Source: Lysobacter capsici (GTDB taxonomy: Bacteria > Pseudomonadota > Gammaproteobacteria > Xanthomonadales > Xanthomonadaceae). From it: DNA of 64,000 nt. Positions within the stretch are counted from its first letter, which is position 1; every line of letters starts with the position of its first letter. The position numbers were made by a program, and so were the translations under genes. The stretch lies in NCBI RefSeq assembly GCF_014779555.2, contig NZ_CP094357.1, forward strand, positions 1,612,001-1,676,000. The letters are read 5' to 3'. This document shows, piece after piece, positions 32,417-40,674 of the stretch. The notes under the pieces were generated by a model that saw only the letters and a list, made by a program, of their open reading frames with translations, was not told where the DNA came from and did no database searches.

Positions 32417-33451
32417 TCAGTTCGCGCCCAGGTTCTGCCGGAAGAACGCCGTCAGCTGGTCGAACGGAATCAGCTCGACGCGGTCGTAGAGATCCACGTG
32501 GCCCGCGCCCTTCACCCACAGCAACTGCTTGGGTTGACCGGCCAGGCGATACGCCTCCTCGCTGAATTCTTTGGAGTGCGCCTGGTCGCCCGCGATGAAC
32601 AGCATTGGCCGCGGCGAGATGGTCCCGATGTCGTTGAACGGGTAGAAATTCATGAACTTGACGTTGCTGGTCAGGGTCGGGTGGGTCGTCAGTTCGGGCG
32701 ACGAGCTCGCCGGCGTGAACTCGCCGCGCGCGGTGCGATAAAAATCGTAGAACTCGCGCTGGATGGGGTGGGTATTCGCATCGAGTCGATGCACCGTCCC
32801 GCTGGTGTATTGCGTTTCGCCCCCATCCGCTTCAACCCAACGCTGCTTCGCGGCCTGCGCGATGATCGCCTTGCGTTGTTCGATGGTCTGCGAATGATTC
32901 AGCGCATCGCGGTTGGCCGCGCCCATGTCGTACATGCTGACGGTCGCGATGGCTTTCATGCGCGGATCGATCTTGGCCGCGCTGATGACGAAGCTGCCGC
33001 TGCCGCAGATGCCGAGCACGCCGATGCGCTCGCGGTCCACGAACGCCTGGGTGCCCAGGAAATCCACCGCCGCGCTGAACGCCTCGGCATAGATGTCCGG
33101 CGCGACCACGTTGCGCGGCTGGCCCTCGCTCTCGCCCCAGAACGACTGGTCGATCGCCAGGGTGACGAATCCCTGCTCGGCCAGTTTCTGCGCGTAGAGG
33201 TTGGAGCTTTGCTCCTTCACCGCGCCCATCGGATGCCCCACGATGATCGCTGGGTAGCCGACACCCGGTTTGCGATCCTTGGGCAGGAACAGGTTGCCCG
33301 CGATCTTCATCCGGTATTGGTTGTTGAAGGAGACCTTTTCCGCGATCAGCCTGTCGCTCTTGTAGAAATTGTTCGCGCCGTTCGACATGTCTTGCCCCAC
33401 CGCGGTGAATGAGCTGGCCGCCAAGGCCAGCGACAGAAGCAGCTTTTTCAT
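32417..33451 (-). CDS. Secreted alpha/beta hydrolase with Cys nucleophile
   Basis: The 344-residue protein has a signal peptide ('MKKLLLSLALAASSFTAVGQ') and an alpha/beta-hydrolase fold. The nucleophile elbow reads 'GICGSGS', with Cys in place of the usual Ser, as in dienelactone hydrolases. Catalytic Asp ('LFIAGDQAHS') and His ('GAGHVDLYD') candidates are present. The fold also carries 'HPMGAVKEQSSN'. The substrate is unknown. It overlaps the ADH gene by 4 bp. Confidence 0.85.
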   Translation of the reverse strand: MKKLLLSLALAASSFTAVGQDMSNGANNFYKSDRLIAEKVSFNNQYRMKIAGNLFLPKDRKPGVGYPAIIVGHPMGAVKEQSSNLYAQKLAEQGFVTLAIDQSFWGESEGQPRNVVAPDIYAEAFSAAVDFLGTQAFVDRERIGVLGICGSGSFVISAAKIDPRMKAIATVSMYDMGAANRDALNHSQTIEQRKAIIAQAAKQRWVEADGGETQYTSGTVHRLDANTHPIQREFYDFYRTARGEFTPASSSPELTTHPTLTSNVKFMNFYPFNDIGTISPRPMLFIAGDQAHSKEFSEEAYRLAGQPKQLLWVKGAGHVDLYDRVELIPFDQLTAFFRQNLGAN

Positions 33452-34515
33452 TGGTCTTTCCTTGCTGGAGCGGACAAGGTCGCGTTGTCGATCACGAAGC
33501 GATACTCGACCTCGCCCTTGAGCATGCGTTCGTAGGCCTGGTTGATCTGATCGGCCCTGATCAGCTCGACCTCGGCCACGATCCCGCGCTCGGCGCAGAA
33601 ATCGAGCATCTCCTGGGTTTCCGCGATGCCGCCGATCATCGAGCCGGCCAAGGTGCGGCGCTTGGTGATGAGGTTGAACACGCCCGCAGACGGATGCGGG
33701 CTGGCCGGCGCGCCGACCAGCACCATCGCGCCGTCGCGTTTGAGCAATACGAGAAACGCGTCCAGGTCGTGCGGCGCGGCCACGGTGTTGACGATCAGGT
33801 CGAAGCTTTTGGCGTGCGCCGCCATTTCGTCCGAGTTGCGCGAAACCACGACCTCATCTGCTCCCAACGCCAGGGCGGCCTCGCGCTTGGACTGTGAGGT
33901 GGTGAACGCGACGACATGCGCGCCCATGGCATGGGCGAGCTTGATGCCCATATGGCCCAGGCCGCCGATGCCGACCACGCCGACCTTCTTGCCGGGGCCG
34001 ACGTTCCAGTGTCGCAGCGGCGAGTAGGTGGTGATGCCCGCGCACAGCAACGGCGCGACCGCCGCGAGTTGCGCCTCGGGGTGACGTATACGCAGTACGT
34101 AGCGCTCGTGGACGACGATTTGCTCGGAATAGCCGCCCAGCGTCCAGCCCGGAGCATCCGCGGTCGCGAAGTTGTAGGTTCCGACCATCGCGTCGCAGTA
34201 ATTTTCCAAGCCGCTCGCGCAGTCTTCGCAATGCTTGCAGCTGTCCACGATGCAGCCGACGCCGACCAGATCGCCTTGCTGGAAGCCCGTGACATGCGCG
34301 CCCACCGCCGTGACCCGCCCCACGATTTCATGGCCGGGCACGCACGGGAATTGGGTGCCCGCCCACTCGCCGCGCACTTGATGGAGGTCGGAATGGCAGA
34401 TGCCGCAGTAGGCGATGTCAATCCGCACGTCGTGGGGCCCGGGCGCGCGACGGGTGATTTCCATCGGCTCCAGGGGCTTGTCGCCGGCATACGCGCCGTA
34501 GGCTTGAACAGGCAT
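33448..34515 (-). CDS. NADP-dependent cinnamyl-alcohol-dehydrogenase-like ADH
   Basis: The 355-residue zinc MDR protein is of the YahK/CAD type. Catalytic zinc ligands lie in 'AYCGICHSDLHQV' and 'GHEIVG', structural-zinc cysteines in 'CKHCEDCASGLENYC', and the nucleotide-binding motif is 'GIGGLGHMGIKLAHAMG'. Such enzymes reduce a broad range of aldehydes with NADPH. It is the first gene of the operon and divergent from lysR (34646). Confidence 0.92.
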   Translation of the reverse strand: MPVQAYGAYAGDKPLEPMEITRRAPGPHDVRIDIAYCGICHSDLHQVRGEWAGTQFPCVPGHEIVGRVTAVGAHVTGFQQGDLVGVGCIVDSCKHCEDCASGLENYCDAMVGTYNFATADAPGWTLGGYSEQIVVHERYVLRIRHPEAQLAAVAPLLCAGITTYSPLRHWNVGPGKKVGVVGIGGLGHMGIKLAHAMGAHVVAFTTSQSKREAALALGADEVVVSRNSDEMAAHAKSFDLIVNTVAAPHDLDAFLVLLKRDGAMVLVGAPASPHPSAGVFNLITKRRTLAGSMIGGIAETQEMLDFCAERGIVAEVELIRADQINQAYERMLKGEVEYRFVIDNATLSAPARKDQ

Positions 34516-34575
34516 GAGTGAGTTCCAAAGGTCCGCCAGGAAAGGTGCGGGCCATTGTGCTCACCCGTGATCTAC

Positions 34576-34591
34576 TTGATTAGGCGATCAA
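34576..34591. promoter_or_regulatory. Candidate LysR operator region
   Basis: TTGAT-N6-ATCAA lies at 34576-34591 in the divergent ADH/lysR gap. A further CTAATCAA at 34616-34623 forms an inverted pair with TTGATTAG at 34576-34583. AT-rich bases surround both. The half-site spacing (N6) differs from the FNR-type boxes (N4). Confidence 0.45.
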
Positions 34592-34645
34592 TTCTTTTAG
34601 GCCTTATAAGTTTCACTAATCAATCAGCCATGCCAGACTGAGCCC

Positions 34646-35533
34646 ATGGCACGCCGCAACCTCAACGATTTGCTGGCTTTCGTCTGCGTGGCCCGGGAAG
34701 GGAGCTTCACCCGCGCGGCCGCTGTGCTGGGGGTTTCCCAATCGGCGCTCAGCCAGGCCATCAAGGCCTTGGAGGAGCGGTTGCAGATCCGGCTTCTGAC
34801 CCGCACCACGCGCAGCGTATCGCCCACGCCGGCCGGCGAGCGGCTGCTGCTGGCGATCGGAAACCGCTTCGACGAGATCGAGGCCGAACTGGATGCGCTG
34901 ACGGAACTACGCGACAAACCCGCCGGCTCGGTTCGAATCACCAGCGGCGACCACGTCCTGCGAACGATCCTGTTGCCCAAGTTGTTGCCGCTGATGCGTC
35001 GTTACCCGGATATCAACATCGAGTTCGATGTCAGTTACGGGCTGCGCGACATCGTCGCCGATCGCTTCGATGCCGGCGTCCGCCTGGGCGAAAGCATCGA
35101 CAAGGACATGATCGCGCTGCCGATCAGCCCGAAGCTGCGAATGGCCGCCGTCGCGACGCCGGCGTATTTCGAAAAGCACCCGATGCCGAAGGTTCCGGAC
35201 GACCTGACCCGACACAATTGCATCAACATCCGCTTCCCCACTTCCGGCGGCCTGTATGTCTGGGAGTTCGAGCGCCGCGGCCGACAGGTGAACGTGCGCG
35301 TGGCCGGGCAAGCGGTGTTCAACACCTCGCCCCACATCGTGCTCGCCTCACTCGACGGACTGGGCATCGCGTTCCTTCCGGAAGAAGAATTCGCGCCCCA
35401 CATCGAAGAGGGACGTCTGGTTCGCGTGCTGCAGGACTGGTGTCCGCCTTTCTCCGGCTATCACCTTTACTACCCCAGCCGTCGGCAGCACTCGCCGGCA
35501 TTCTCGCTGGTCGTGGATGCGCTTCGGATGTGA
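34646..35533 (+). CDS. LysR-family transcriptional regulator
   Basis: A 295-residue LysR protein with an HTH ('VLGVSQSALSQAIKALEERL', about 28-47) and 'LLTRTTRSVSPTPAGERLL', of the subgroup that controls oxidoreductase genes. It is divergent from the ADH-hydrolase-MFS operon, its likely target. The effector domain carries the usual 'GITSGDHV'-like start ('RITSGDHVLRTI'). Confidence 0.92.
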   Translation: MARRNLNDLLAFVCVAREGSFTRAAAVLGVSQSALSQAIKALEERLQIRLLTRTTRSVSPTPAGERLLLAIGNRFDEIEAELDALTELRDKPAGSVRITSGDHVLRTILLPKLLPLMRRYPDINIEFDVSYGLRDIVADRFDAGVRLGESIDKDMIALPISPKLRMAAVATPAYFEKHPMPKVPDDLTRHNCINIRFPTSGGLYVWEFERRGRQVNVRVAGQAVFNTSPHIVLASLDGLGIAFLPEEEFAPHIEEGRLVRVLQDWCPPFSGYHLYYPSRRQHSPAFSLVVDALRM

Positions 35534-35632
35534 CAGCGCTGCTTGCTTGATGACCGCGCGAATCGCACGGCGGCATTCACTCGCGTTCGCGCTCACGCGA
35601 TTGCGACAGGGGAATTTTCAGTAGCGCTGCAT

Positions 35633-36283
35633 TCAGGCCGAGCTGATTCCAGGCGCTTTATTGAGGTGCTCGTTATTGACGACCTCGCGGCTCGATATCT
35701 GGTTGAACATGAATATGGCCACATCCTCGCGGGCCACTGTCATCGAATGCCTGGTGTGGCCATACAGACCGACAATCGGCTGCCGCGCGGCGGGGCGATG
35801 GGTCAAGATCGCGACACGCACCATCGTCCAGTCCAGCTGCGAAGAACGTATCGCTCGCGAAAGTCCGATGATGTCGCGATAGGAACTCGGCAGCAGAAGC
35901 TTGATCATCAGCGCCTGAAGCCGGACCTTCCAATCCGGGCCGTCCTCCGGGTCCGGGGCCGTGCCGGTCGAAATAGCAATCAGCCGCTTCACGTTCTCGA
36001 GCTTCATCGCCGCGATGATGGCTTGCGTGGCTGCGGTAATCGGCAGGTCGTCGGGATGTCGCGGCGAAGTCGGGCCGAGCGCCGACAACACGGCGTCGGA
36101 CCCGCGAATCGCCACCCTAAGCAACTCCACGTCGGTCAGATCGCCACGGATGATGCTCACCATGGGGTGCTCGAACGGGCTGTTCGATCGCGCAACCACG
36201 GTGATTTCGAAGCCGCGCTTCAAGCCTTCGTCGATCAAGTACTTTCCGGTCTTGCCGGTGGCGCCAAAAATCGTAACTTTCAT
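35633..36283 (-). CDS. NAD(P)H-binding SDR-like protein
   Basis: A 216-residue protein starting 'MKVTIFGATGKTGKYLIDEG', an atypical SDR of the NmrA/biliverdin-reductase-like type (NAD(P)H-binding). It has 'RLIAISTGTAP' but no clear Y-x3-K. The function is unknown; relatives act as flavin reductases or redox sensors. ATG 36283 was chosen over an upstream frame start because the Rossmann motif follows at once. Base composition here is slightly less GC-rich than in neighbouring genes, in keeping with the patchwork region. Confidence 0.82.
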   Translation of the reverse strand: MKVTIFGATGKTGKYLIDEGLKRGFEITVVARSNSPFEHPMVSIIRGDLTDVELLRVAIRGSDAVLSALGPTSPRHPDDLPITAATQAIIAAMKLENVKRLIAISTGTAPDPEDGPDWKVRLQALMIKLLLPSSYRDIIGLSRAIRSSQLDWTMVRVAILTHRPAARQPIVGLYGHTRHSMTVAREDVAIFMFNQISSREVVNNEHLNKAPGISSA

Positions 36284-36372
36284 ATGCGTTCTCTGATAAA
36301 TCCCGTCTGTGGGCACGGCGCGTCGCGGTGCCCATCGCCCGGTACGGTCTTTCAGCCTTCGCCCCGATGGAT

Positions 36373-36486
36373 CAGCGCGCGCTGTCGATGATCATTCCGC
36401 CATCGGGGGCGAGGCTGTATCCGGTCAAGAACCGGGCATCGACCGGCGCCGGTCACCACGGCGACCTTTCCGGCGAGTCGAGCCAT
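36373..36486 (-). pseudogene. SDR gene with its centre deleted
   Basis: From ATG 36486 the frame reads 'MARLAGKVAVVTGAGR', the classical SDR N-terminus. Immediately after, in another frame, comes 'DARFLTGYSLAPDGGMIIDS' followed by a stop, the classical SDR C-terminus. About 200 codons are missing between them. The junction is near GGTCGATG, suggesting deletion at a short homology. Confidence 0.75.
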
Positions 36487-36497
36487 CCTGATATCCA

Positions 36498-36902
36498 TTA
36501 GTTGGCCACCTGGTGCTCCACCGCTGCGGGGGCGTAGGGCGAAGCAAGTTCGCGGGCGGCGTTCTGGGTCATGAACGATGCGATCAGCAGTGCCAGACCC
36601 GCCGCCGCCGGCAGGGCGCCGCCGGGTTTGCGGGCATTGAGATGCGCCGATGCGGACAGCAGCAGGTGATAGAACATGCCGGCATAGGCCAGGTCGCTGA
36701 GCGCCACGCTGATGCGCGAAACAATCGCCGCCACCGCCAGGATCTTCACCGTGGTGAGAATCGGTATGAGATAGCCGGGATAGCCAAGCTCGGTGAGTGC
36801 CTGACGAACCCAATTTGTTTTCACGACGTAGGTCGCCGCGGATGCCATGTAAAGCAGGCACAGCAGCGCCGTGCTGATCCAGTAGGCGTAAAGTTGAAAC
36901 AT
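36498..36902 (-). CDS. DoxX-like family membrane protein
   Basis: The 134-residue protein has four membrane segments. It starts 'MFQLYAYWISTALLCLLYMA' and has 'WVRQALTELGYPGYLIPIL', typical of DoxX_2 proteins. The function is unclear; some relatives are linked to thiol/oxidative stress. It is divergent from an HxlR regulator 95 bp away, with two inverted repeats between them. Confidence 0.82.
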   Translation of the reverse strand: MFQLYAYWISTALLCLLYMASAATYVVKTNWVRQALTELGYPGYLIPILTTVKILAVAAIVSRISVALSDLAYAGMFYHLLLSASAHLNARKPGGALPAAAGLALLIASFMTQNAARELASPYAPAAVEHQVAN

Positions 36903-36912
36903 GAGGTCTTCC

Positions 36913-36971
36913 TTCGCGAAGTCCTTTGCTTGGACTTTCGCGAAGAATGTCGCCTAACATGGAAGGCGACA
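36913..36971. promoter_or_regulatory. Two inverted repeats in the doxX-hxlR gap
   Basis: IR1: TTCGCGAAGTCC (36913-36924) pairs with GGACTTTCGCGAA (36932-36944) apart from one bulged base. IR2: TGTCGCCT (36948-36955) pairs with AGGCGACA (36964-36971) over an 8-bp spacer. IR2 is the more HxlR-like in size; both are operator candidates. Confidence 0.55.
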
Positions 36972-36997
36972 AGCAGGATGAATAACTGGTGGCTAGC

Positions 36998-37378
36998 ATG
37001 GAAAACCAGACTATTGGCGACCGCGAGATCAACATGCACGAGGAAATGCGGCGGGCGTTCGCGCTGCTCTCGGGCAAGTGGAAGCTTGAGATCATGTGGT
37101 TGCTCAACCAGCGCACGTATCGCTTCGGCGAACTGCGCAAGGCGATACCCGGAATCAGTCAGCACATGCTGACCGCTCAGCTGCGCGAGCTCGAGATGGA
37201 CGGCCTGGTGTTGCGTACCGTCTTCGCCGAGGTGCCGCCCCGGGTCGAGTACGAAATCACGGCGAAGGCGCGAGGGCTTTGGCCCGCAATGCAGGCGCTG
37301 ACCGCGTGGTGGAACGAGTACGGAATGAGCGTTCCGATAAAGCCAGGTACACGTGGGCGCAAAGCCAAGGGCGTTTGA
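36998..37378 (+). CDS. HxlR-family transcriptional regulator
   Basis: The 126-residue protein contains the HxlR winged helix ('LLSGKWKLEIMWLLNQRTYR', 'GISQHMLTAQLRELEMDGLV', 'PPRVEYEITAKA'). HxlR proteins respond to aldehydes, quinones or redox stress. The usual N-terminal sensing Cys is absent; no cysteine is visible anywhere. A GTG at 36989 would add three residues. It probably controls the divergent DoxX-like gene. Confidence 0.9.
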   Translation: MENQTIGDREINMHEEMRRAFALLSGKWKLEIMWLLNQRTYRFGELRKAIPGISQHMLTAQLRELEMDGLVLRTVFAEVPPRVEYEITAKARGLWPAMQALTAWWNEYGMSVPIKPGTRGRKAKGV

Positions 37379-37445
37379 GTATCGCGGTACTCGGTTGATG
37401 CCAGGAAAATTCAGTTGTAGCTAACCGGACCACCGGTTTCTTTGT

Positions 37446-37550
37446 CCGAGCGTCCGCCTCATCGAGCGTGGTGCCCGCAAGTTGAGGCTGACGCCCGAGG
37501 GCGCCAGCCTGCATGCGCGAACCGTTGATCGTTTCGGCGAGATCGCGTAG
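37446..37550 (+). pseudogene. LysR HTH remnant
   Basis: The + strand encodes 'PSVRLIERGARKLRLTPEG' and then 'ASLHARTVDRFGEIA' before a TAG stop, which matches the wing and linker helix of LysR regulators. The upstream HTH and the whole effector domain are missing. A decayed fragment; the rest of 37379-37639 holds nothing recognisable. Confidence 0.65.
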
Positions 37551-37639
37551 AGGGCGAGGATTGAAGTGCGTTATCGGCCGACCGCGCGGCGTTCGCCAGA
37601 CAGTCAGGCCGTTGCGTTCGAACTGTCTTCGACAAAGCC

Positions 37640-39235
37640 TTAGTTGACGACTCGCATCCATTGCTCCGCCGTCATGCTCAGCTTCCCGGCGCCCATCGAG
37701 GCACGCAAGGCGCCGAGCTCATCGATCCGATGCATCGTCATCGGGTAGGAAGGCACGCCATTGCGCCAGACGAACGGCACCTGCGCCGCCTGCGCCGGGC
37801 CAAGCGTGCTTCCCGCTGCGCCGCTGTCTCCTTCCCAACTGGCCCAGACGATGCCGCGATCGAGGAACGTCGCCTGCTGCGACGACACCGGCATGTACTG
37901 GGTGTCGCTGGCAAACAGCACATGGCGAACGCCGAAGGCCCGGATAGCGCCGGTGTAACGCGAATCGTTGGGATCGGTCTGATTGTTCCTAAGCGGGGTG
38001 AACACACCCCAGAACAGGCTGCGCTCGACCTGGACCGCGCCGCCTTCGGTCGACACCGAACCATTCAACACCACATCGAATTTGTAGGTCGGCGAACTGC
38101 CCTCGACCTTGGAACGCAGGGCCGGATTGGCCTGGACGACGGCGTCGCGGGTGGCCTTCATGATCCGCGCATTGGAGCTGTCGACGTACAGGTTGTAGGC
38201 GTGCACGTCGCCGCCGCGCAACCGCGGCATGCGGTCTTGCAGGTCGCGATAGTGGTTGTGATGCAGGGTCACCGTATAGGACGAAAGCCCTTCCAGATCG
38301 TTGGAGCCGATCAGGTGTCCCTTCTTTTGCGGCAGCGAGATGTCGACGATTTGCTGCCTGGTGAAGAAGCCGCGCAGGAAGTCGTACATCGCATTGGCCG
38401 AGCGATTGGCTTCGAGGTAATCGAACTGGCGCGCCACGAAGCTGCCCGGCCCGCTGGGCGGAGGAGCGGTTTCGATCCACGACACGGTGATGTTGTTCGC
38501 GCCCTTCTTGATGTCGACCACGCCGTCGTAGGCTTTGCTGAAACTGCAATGGTCGATCCAGATGCCCGAGGTCACGCCGCCGCCGTCGCCGAGGGTGACG
38601 AAATCCCAGTCGTTGCTGTCGTAATCGCCGCGGGTTCCCTCGTCCCATTCCCACAGCTCGTCGAAACGCAGATTGCGCAGGACCAGATTGGTTCCGCTTT
38701 TGATGTTCAGCTCGACATGGCGCAGGGTGGATCCGTTCCTGGAATAAATCGTCAGCCCGTTGAAGTTGGTTACATCGAGCAGGGACACGCCGCTCGCGAT
38801 CAGCGACGGATGCTTCTTGGGCGCCTTGTTCTGACGCAGCAGCCCATCGGCGCGGGCCGCGTCGTCGACTTCGTTCCAGCCCATGTCGAGGTCGTTGGCG
38901 ATCTCGATGACCTTGACCGGGGTGGAACTCGACGTGCGCGCGGCGCGCAGCGCGGCGATGAAACCGGCCGGCGTGGTCACCCGCCGGTACCTGGCGTCGG
39001 TTTCGGCGATATAGCCGCCGCCGGTGACGCTGGCCGCCGCATAGCCTTCGATGTTGTACATCGAAATGCCCGCGGCCGCGGCCGGCATGAGGCTTGCGAC
39101 GCCGAGGATCAGCGTCGCAATCAAGCATCGACCGCGGCGGCGCCGCTGCTGGGCTTGGTGGTGCAAGCGCGGCGGGGGCGCTGAAACGACGGCGCGCGCG
39201 ATCTGTAACGAACGACGGCTGGCGACGGTTTGCAT
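37640..39235 (-). CDS. Secreted pectate lyase, PL1 family
   Basis: Pectate lyases of PL1 cleave polygalacturonate by calcium-dependent beta-elimination. The 531-residue protein has an unusually long basic leader before a hydrophobic signal segment ('CLIATLILGVASLMPAAAAG'). The parallel beta-helix holds 'GIWIDHCSFSKAYDGVVDIK', the family calcium-site signature, and 'RMPRLRGG' with the catalytic Arg region. GGAG precedes ATG 39235. It is transcribed in the same direction as the PL3 gene upstream, but a hairpin lies between. This is the leftmost gene of the pectin locus. Confidence 0.9.
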   Translation of the reverse strand: MQTVASRRSLQIARAVVSAPPPRLHHQAQQRRRRGRCLIATLILGVASLMPAAAAGISMYNIEGYAAASVTGGGYIAETDARYRRVTTPAGFIAALRAARTSSSTPVKVIEIANDLDMGWNEVDDAARADGLLRQNKAPKKHPSLIASGVSLLDVTNFNGLTIYSRNGSTLRHVELNIKSGTNLVLRNLRFDELWEWDEGTRGDYDSNDWDFVTLGDGGGVTSGIWIDHCSFSKAYDGVVDIKKGANNITVSWIETAPPPSGPGSFVARQFDYLEANRSANAMYDFLRGFFTRQQIVDISLPQKKGHLIGSNDLEGLSSYTVTLHHNHYRDLQDRMPRLRGGDVHAYNLYVDSSNARIMKATRDAVVQANPALRSKVEGSSPTYKFDVVLNGSVSTEGGAVQVERSLFWGVFTPLRNNQTDPNDSRYTGAIRAFGVRHVLFASDTQYMPVSSQQATFLDRGIVWASWEGDSGAAGSTLGPAQAAQVPFVWRNGVPSYPMTMHRIDELGALRASMGAGKLSMTAEQWMRVVN

Positions 39236-39247
39236 AGGGACTCCAGT

Positions 39248-39270
39248 GACCGCGCGCGGCACGCGCGGTC
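39248..39270 (-). terminator. Hairpin between the two pectate lyase genes
   Basis: Perfect arms GACCGCGCG and CGCGCGGTC with a 5-nt loop, 13 bp before the PL1 start. There is no T-tract. It may attenuate read-through from the PL3 gene or lower PL1 translation. Confidence 0.4.
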
Positions 39271-39385
39271 GGTCGATTGATCTTCGGGATCGAAGCAGCG
39301 GACCGGCATGCCGTCGCGCTGTTCATCGATGACTGCCGAAAGCGCTTGTATGTCGGCGGCCGCGAACGGCGGCGTCGACGCGGCC

Positions 39386-40180
39386 TTAGCGGATGGTGCA
39401 GGCCCCGGGAACCGGCGAGATTTCGCTGGGTTCGCCGCTGGTCAGCCCGAGATATTCGACGCATTTGCGCCCGGAGGTCGAAACGCTGGTGAGCACGGCC
39501 TTGTCGCCGGCCACGCCGTTGGCGTAGCGCGAATTGATGCCGGCGATCGCGCCGGTCTCGGTGGCGACGACATTGCTGACCTGCACGGTCCGGCTGTACT
39601 GGGTCGAGCAATTGCCGCATGAGCGATACAGCTTGCCGGCCTTCTCGATCTCGAAGTATTCGATCTTCATCGTGCCCGGGCCGTTGTGCTGAAAGACCTT
39701 GTCCTTCGCCAGCCGCGCCCCGCCGCCCTGGATGAGAAACACGTCGGAGGCCTTGTTGTTCTTGAACGTCGCCGCGTCTTCGCCGACGTCGTCCCAATAG
39801 ACTTCCGACAGCGTGCAGGTGCCGTAGCAATGAATGCCGTCGCCGCCGCGGCCGCGATAATCGCGATTGGTTCCCGATTTCGAACCGTCGCCGATCACCA
39901 CGTTCCTGAGCACCGCGTTGTTCCTCAGGATGAAGGTCGGTTTCTGCTTTTCGGTCTGGTCGCCAGGGTCGCCGACATAGCGCACCGCGGTGCCGGCGGC
40001 GCAGTTGTTGCGCTGCGCCGCATCGTAGGTCTCGCCATCGACGGTGATGGTCTTGATGGCGCTGCCGCTGCCTATGTCGATGGTCTTGCACACGTTCGGA
40101 AGATCCAGCGCGAAACAGGAAGGAGACACCAACAGCAGCGCCAGATAGATGCAGTGCCGGAATCCTTGTGTTGTGTTCAT
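39386..40180 (-). CDS. Secreted pectate lyase, PL3 family
   Basis: A 264-residue protein with a signal peptide ('MNTTQGFRHCIYLALLLVSP', cleaved near 'FALD') and the PL3 core: 'TFILRNNAVLRNVVIGDG', 'DGIHCYGTCTLSEVYWDDVG', 'EDAATFK' and 'RSCGNCSTQYSRTVQVSN'. PL3 enzymes prefer low-methylated pectate. Many cysteines suggest disulfides. AAGGAG lies before ATG 40180. The first 21 residues of the longer frame are rejected. Confidence 0.92.
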   Translation of the reverse strand: MNTTQGFRHCIYLALLLVSPSCFALDLPNVCKTIDIGSGSAIKTITVDGETYDAAQRNNCAAGTAVRYVGDPGDQTEKQKPTFILRNNAVLRNVVIGDGSKSGTNRDYRGRGGDGIHCYGTCTLSEVYWDDVGEDAATFKNNKASDVFLIQGGGARLAKDKVFQHNGPGTMKIEYFEIEKAGKLYRSCGNCSTQYSRTVQVSNVVATETGAIAGINSRYANGVAGDKAVLTSVSTSGRKCVEYLGLTSGEPSEISPVPGACTIR

Positions 40181-40333
40181 GATCGAACTCTCCTTCAGCA
40201 GGTTGATTGGAATGTCGTGCGTGCTGCATCGACGCCGTCGCATGGCTGCAGCGGGCGTCAGTTATAGGGAGCTCATGCGGCGCAGCATGATGATGCGAGT
40301 CACAAGGCCTGCATCGGATCGCGGTCGCGGCGA

Positions 40334-40364
40334 TGTCCCCGGACAGGCGTGTTGTCCGGGGACA
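40334..40364. repeat. Perfect inverted repeat TGTCCCCGGACA / TGTCCGGGGACA
   Basis: Two perfectly complementary 12-bp arms (40334-40345 and 40353-40364) separated by 7 bp, in the 494-bp gap between PL3 and lacI. It could be a large operator or a stable RNA hairpin; there is no T-tract. The rest of the gap holds the two LacI-type sites listed next and no gene. Confidence 0.7.
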
Positions 40365-40552
40365 AGTGTTCAATCCCGCGTCACGGTTGGTTGCGCGCCA
40401 CCGGATGCAAGTCGACTCGGTCGGTCTTTGCGCGTCGCACGCGATCTTGTTTCTACGATGTCGGTCGCGGCGCAACAGACGATTCCGACGGTTCGAACGC
40501 CATGATCGAATCGCGAGGGTTGACGCAGCTCACGAAAGAACCGGTACCAGGC

Positions 40553-40563
40553 ATGACGCCGGT
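40553..40563. promoter_or_regulatory. Variant pectin-regulon operator upstream of lacI
   Basis: The minus strand reads ACCGGCGTCAT, 10/11 to ACCGGTGTCAT. It sits inside an inverted repeat GAACCGG/CCGGTTC (40538-40565), about 95 bp upstream of the exact site at 40649. Confidence 0.4.
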
Positions 40564-40648
40564 TCCAGATCGGCCCGCCTTGAGCGAATCCAGTGGTCTT
40601 CCCGCACCGCAGCATGCGCCGCGTTCGGGCCTCTGCTAGTGTATGACT

Positions 40649-40659
40649 ACCGGTGTCAT
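40649..40659. promoter_or_regulatory. Pectin-regulon operator (ACCGGTGTCAT)
   Basis: This exact motif is the core of the near-palindrome TATGACTACCGGTGTCATA (40642-40660), ending 15 bp before the lacI start. The position implies autorepression. Confidence 0.65.
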
Positions 40660-40674
40660 ATTCTGGCGATCAGG

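Noticed and set aside
34576-34591. Eighth FNR-type box
   Set aside because: The spacer is 6 bp rather than 4, and it sits in a LysR-type divergent promoter outside the island.
40300-40320. CRP/Clp-type half-site (TCACA) upstream of PL3
   Set aside because: Only one half-site is clear (GAGTCACA) and the partner half is poor, so I do not list it as a binding site.
37989-40475. Minus-strand open frame of 828 codons
   Set aside because: It runs through both pectate lyase genes in a shifted frame, and its composition is dominated by Arg and Gln.
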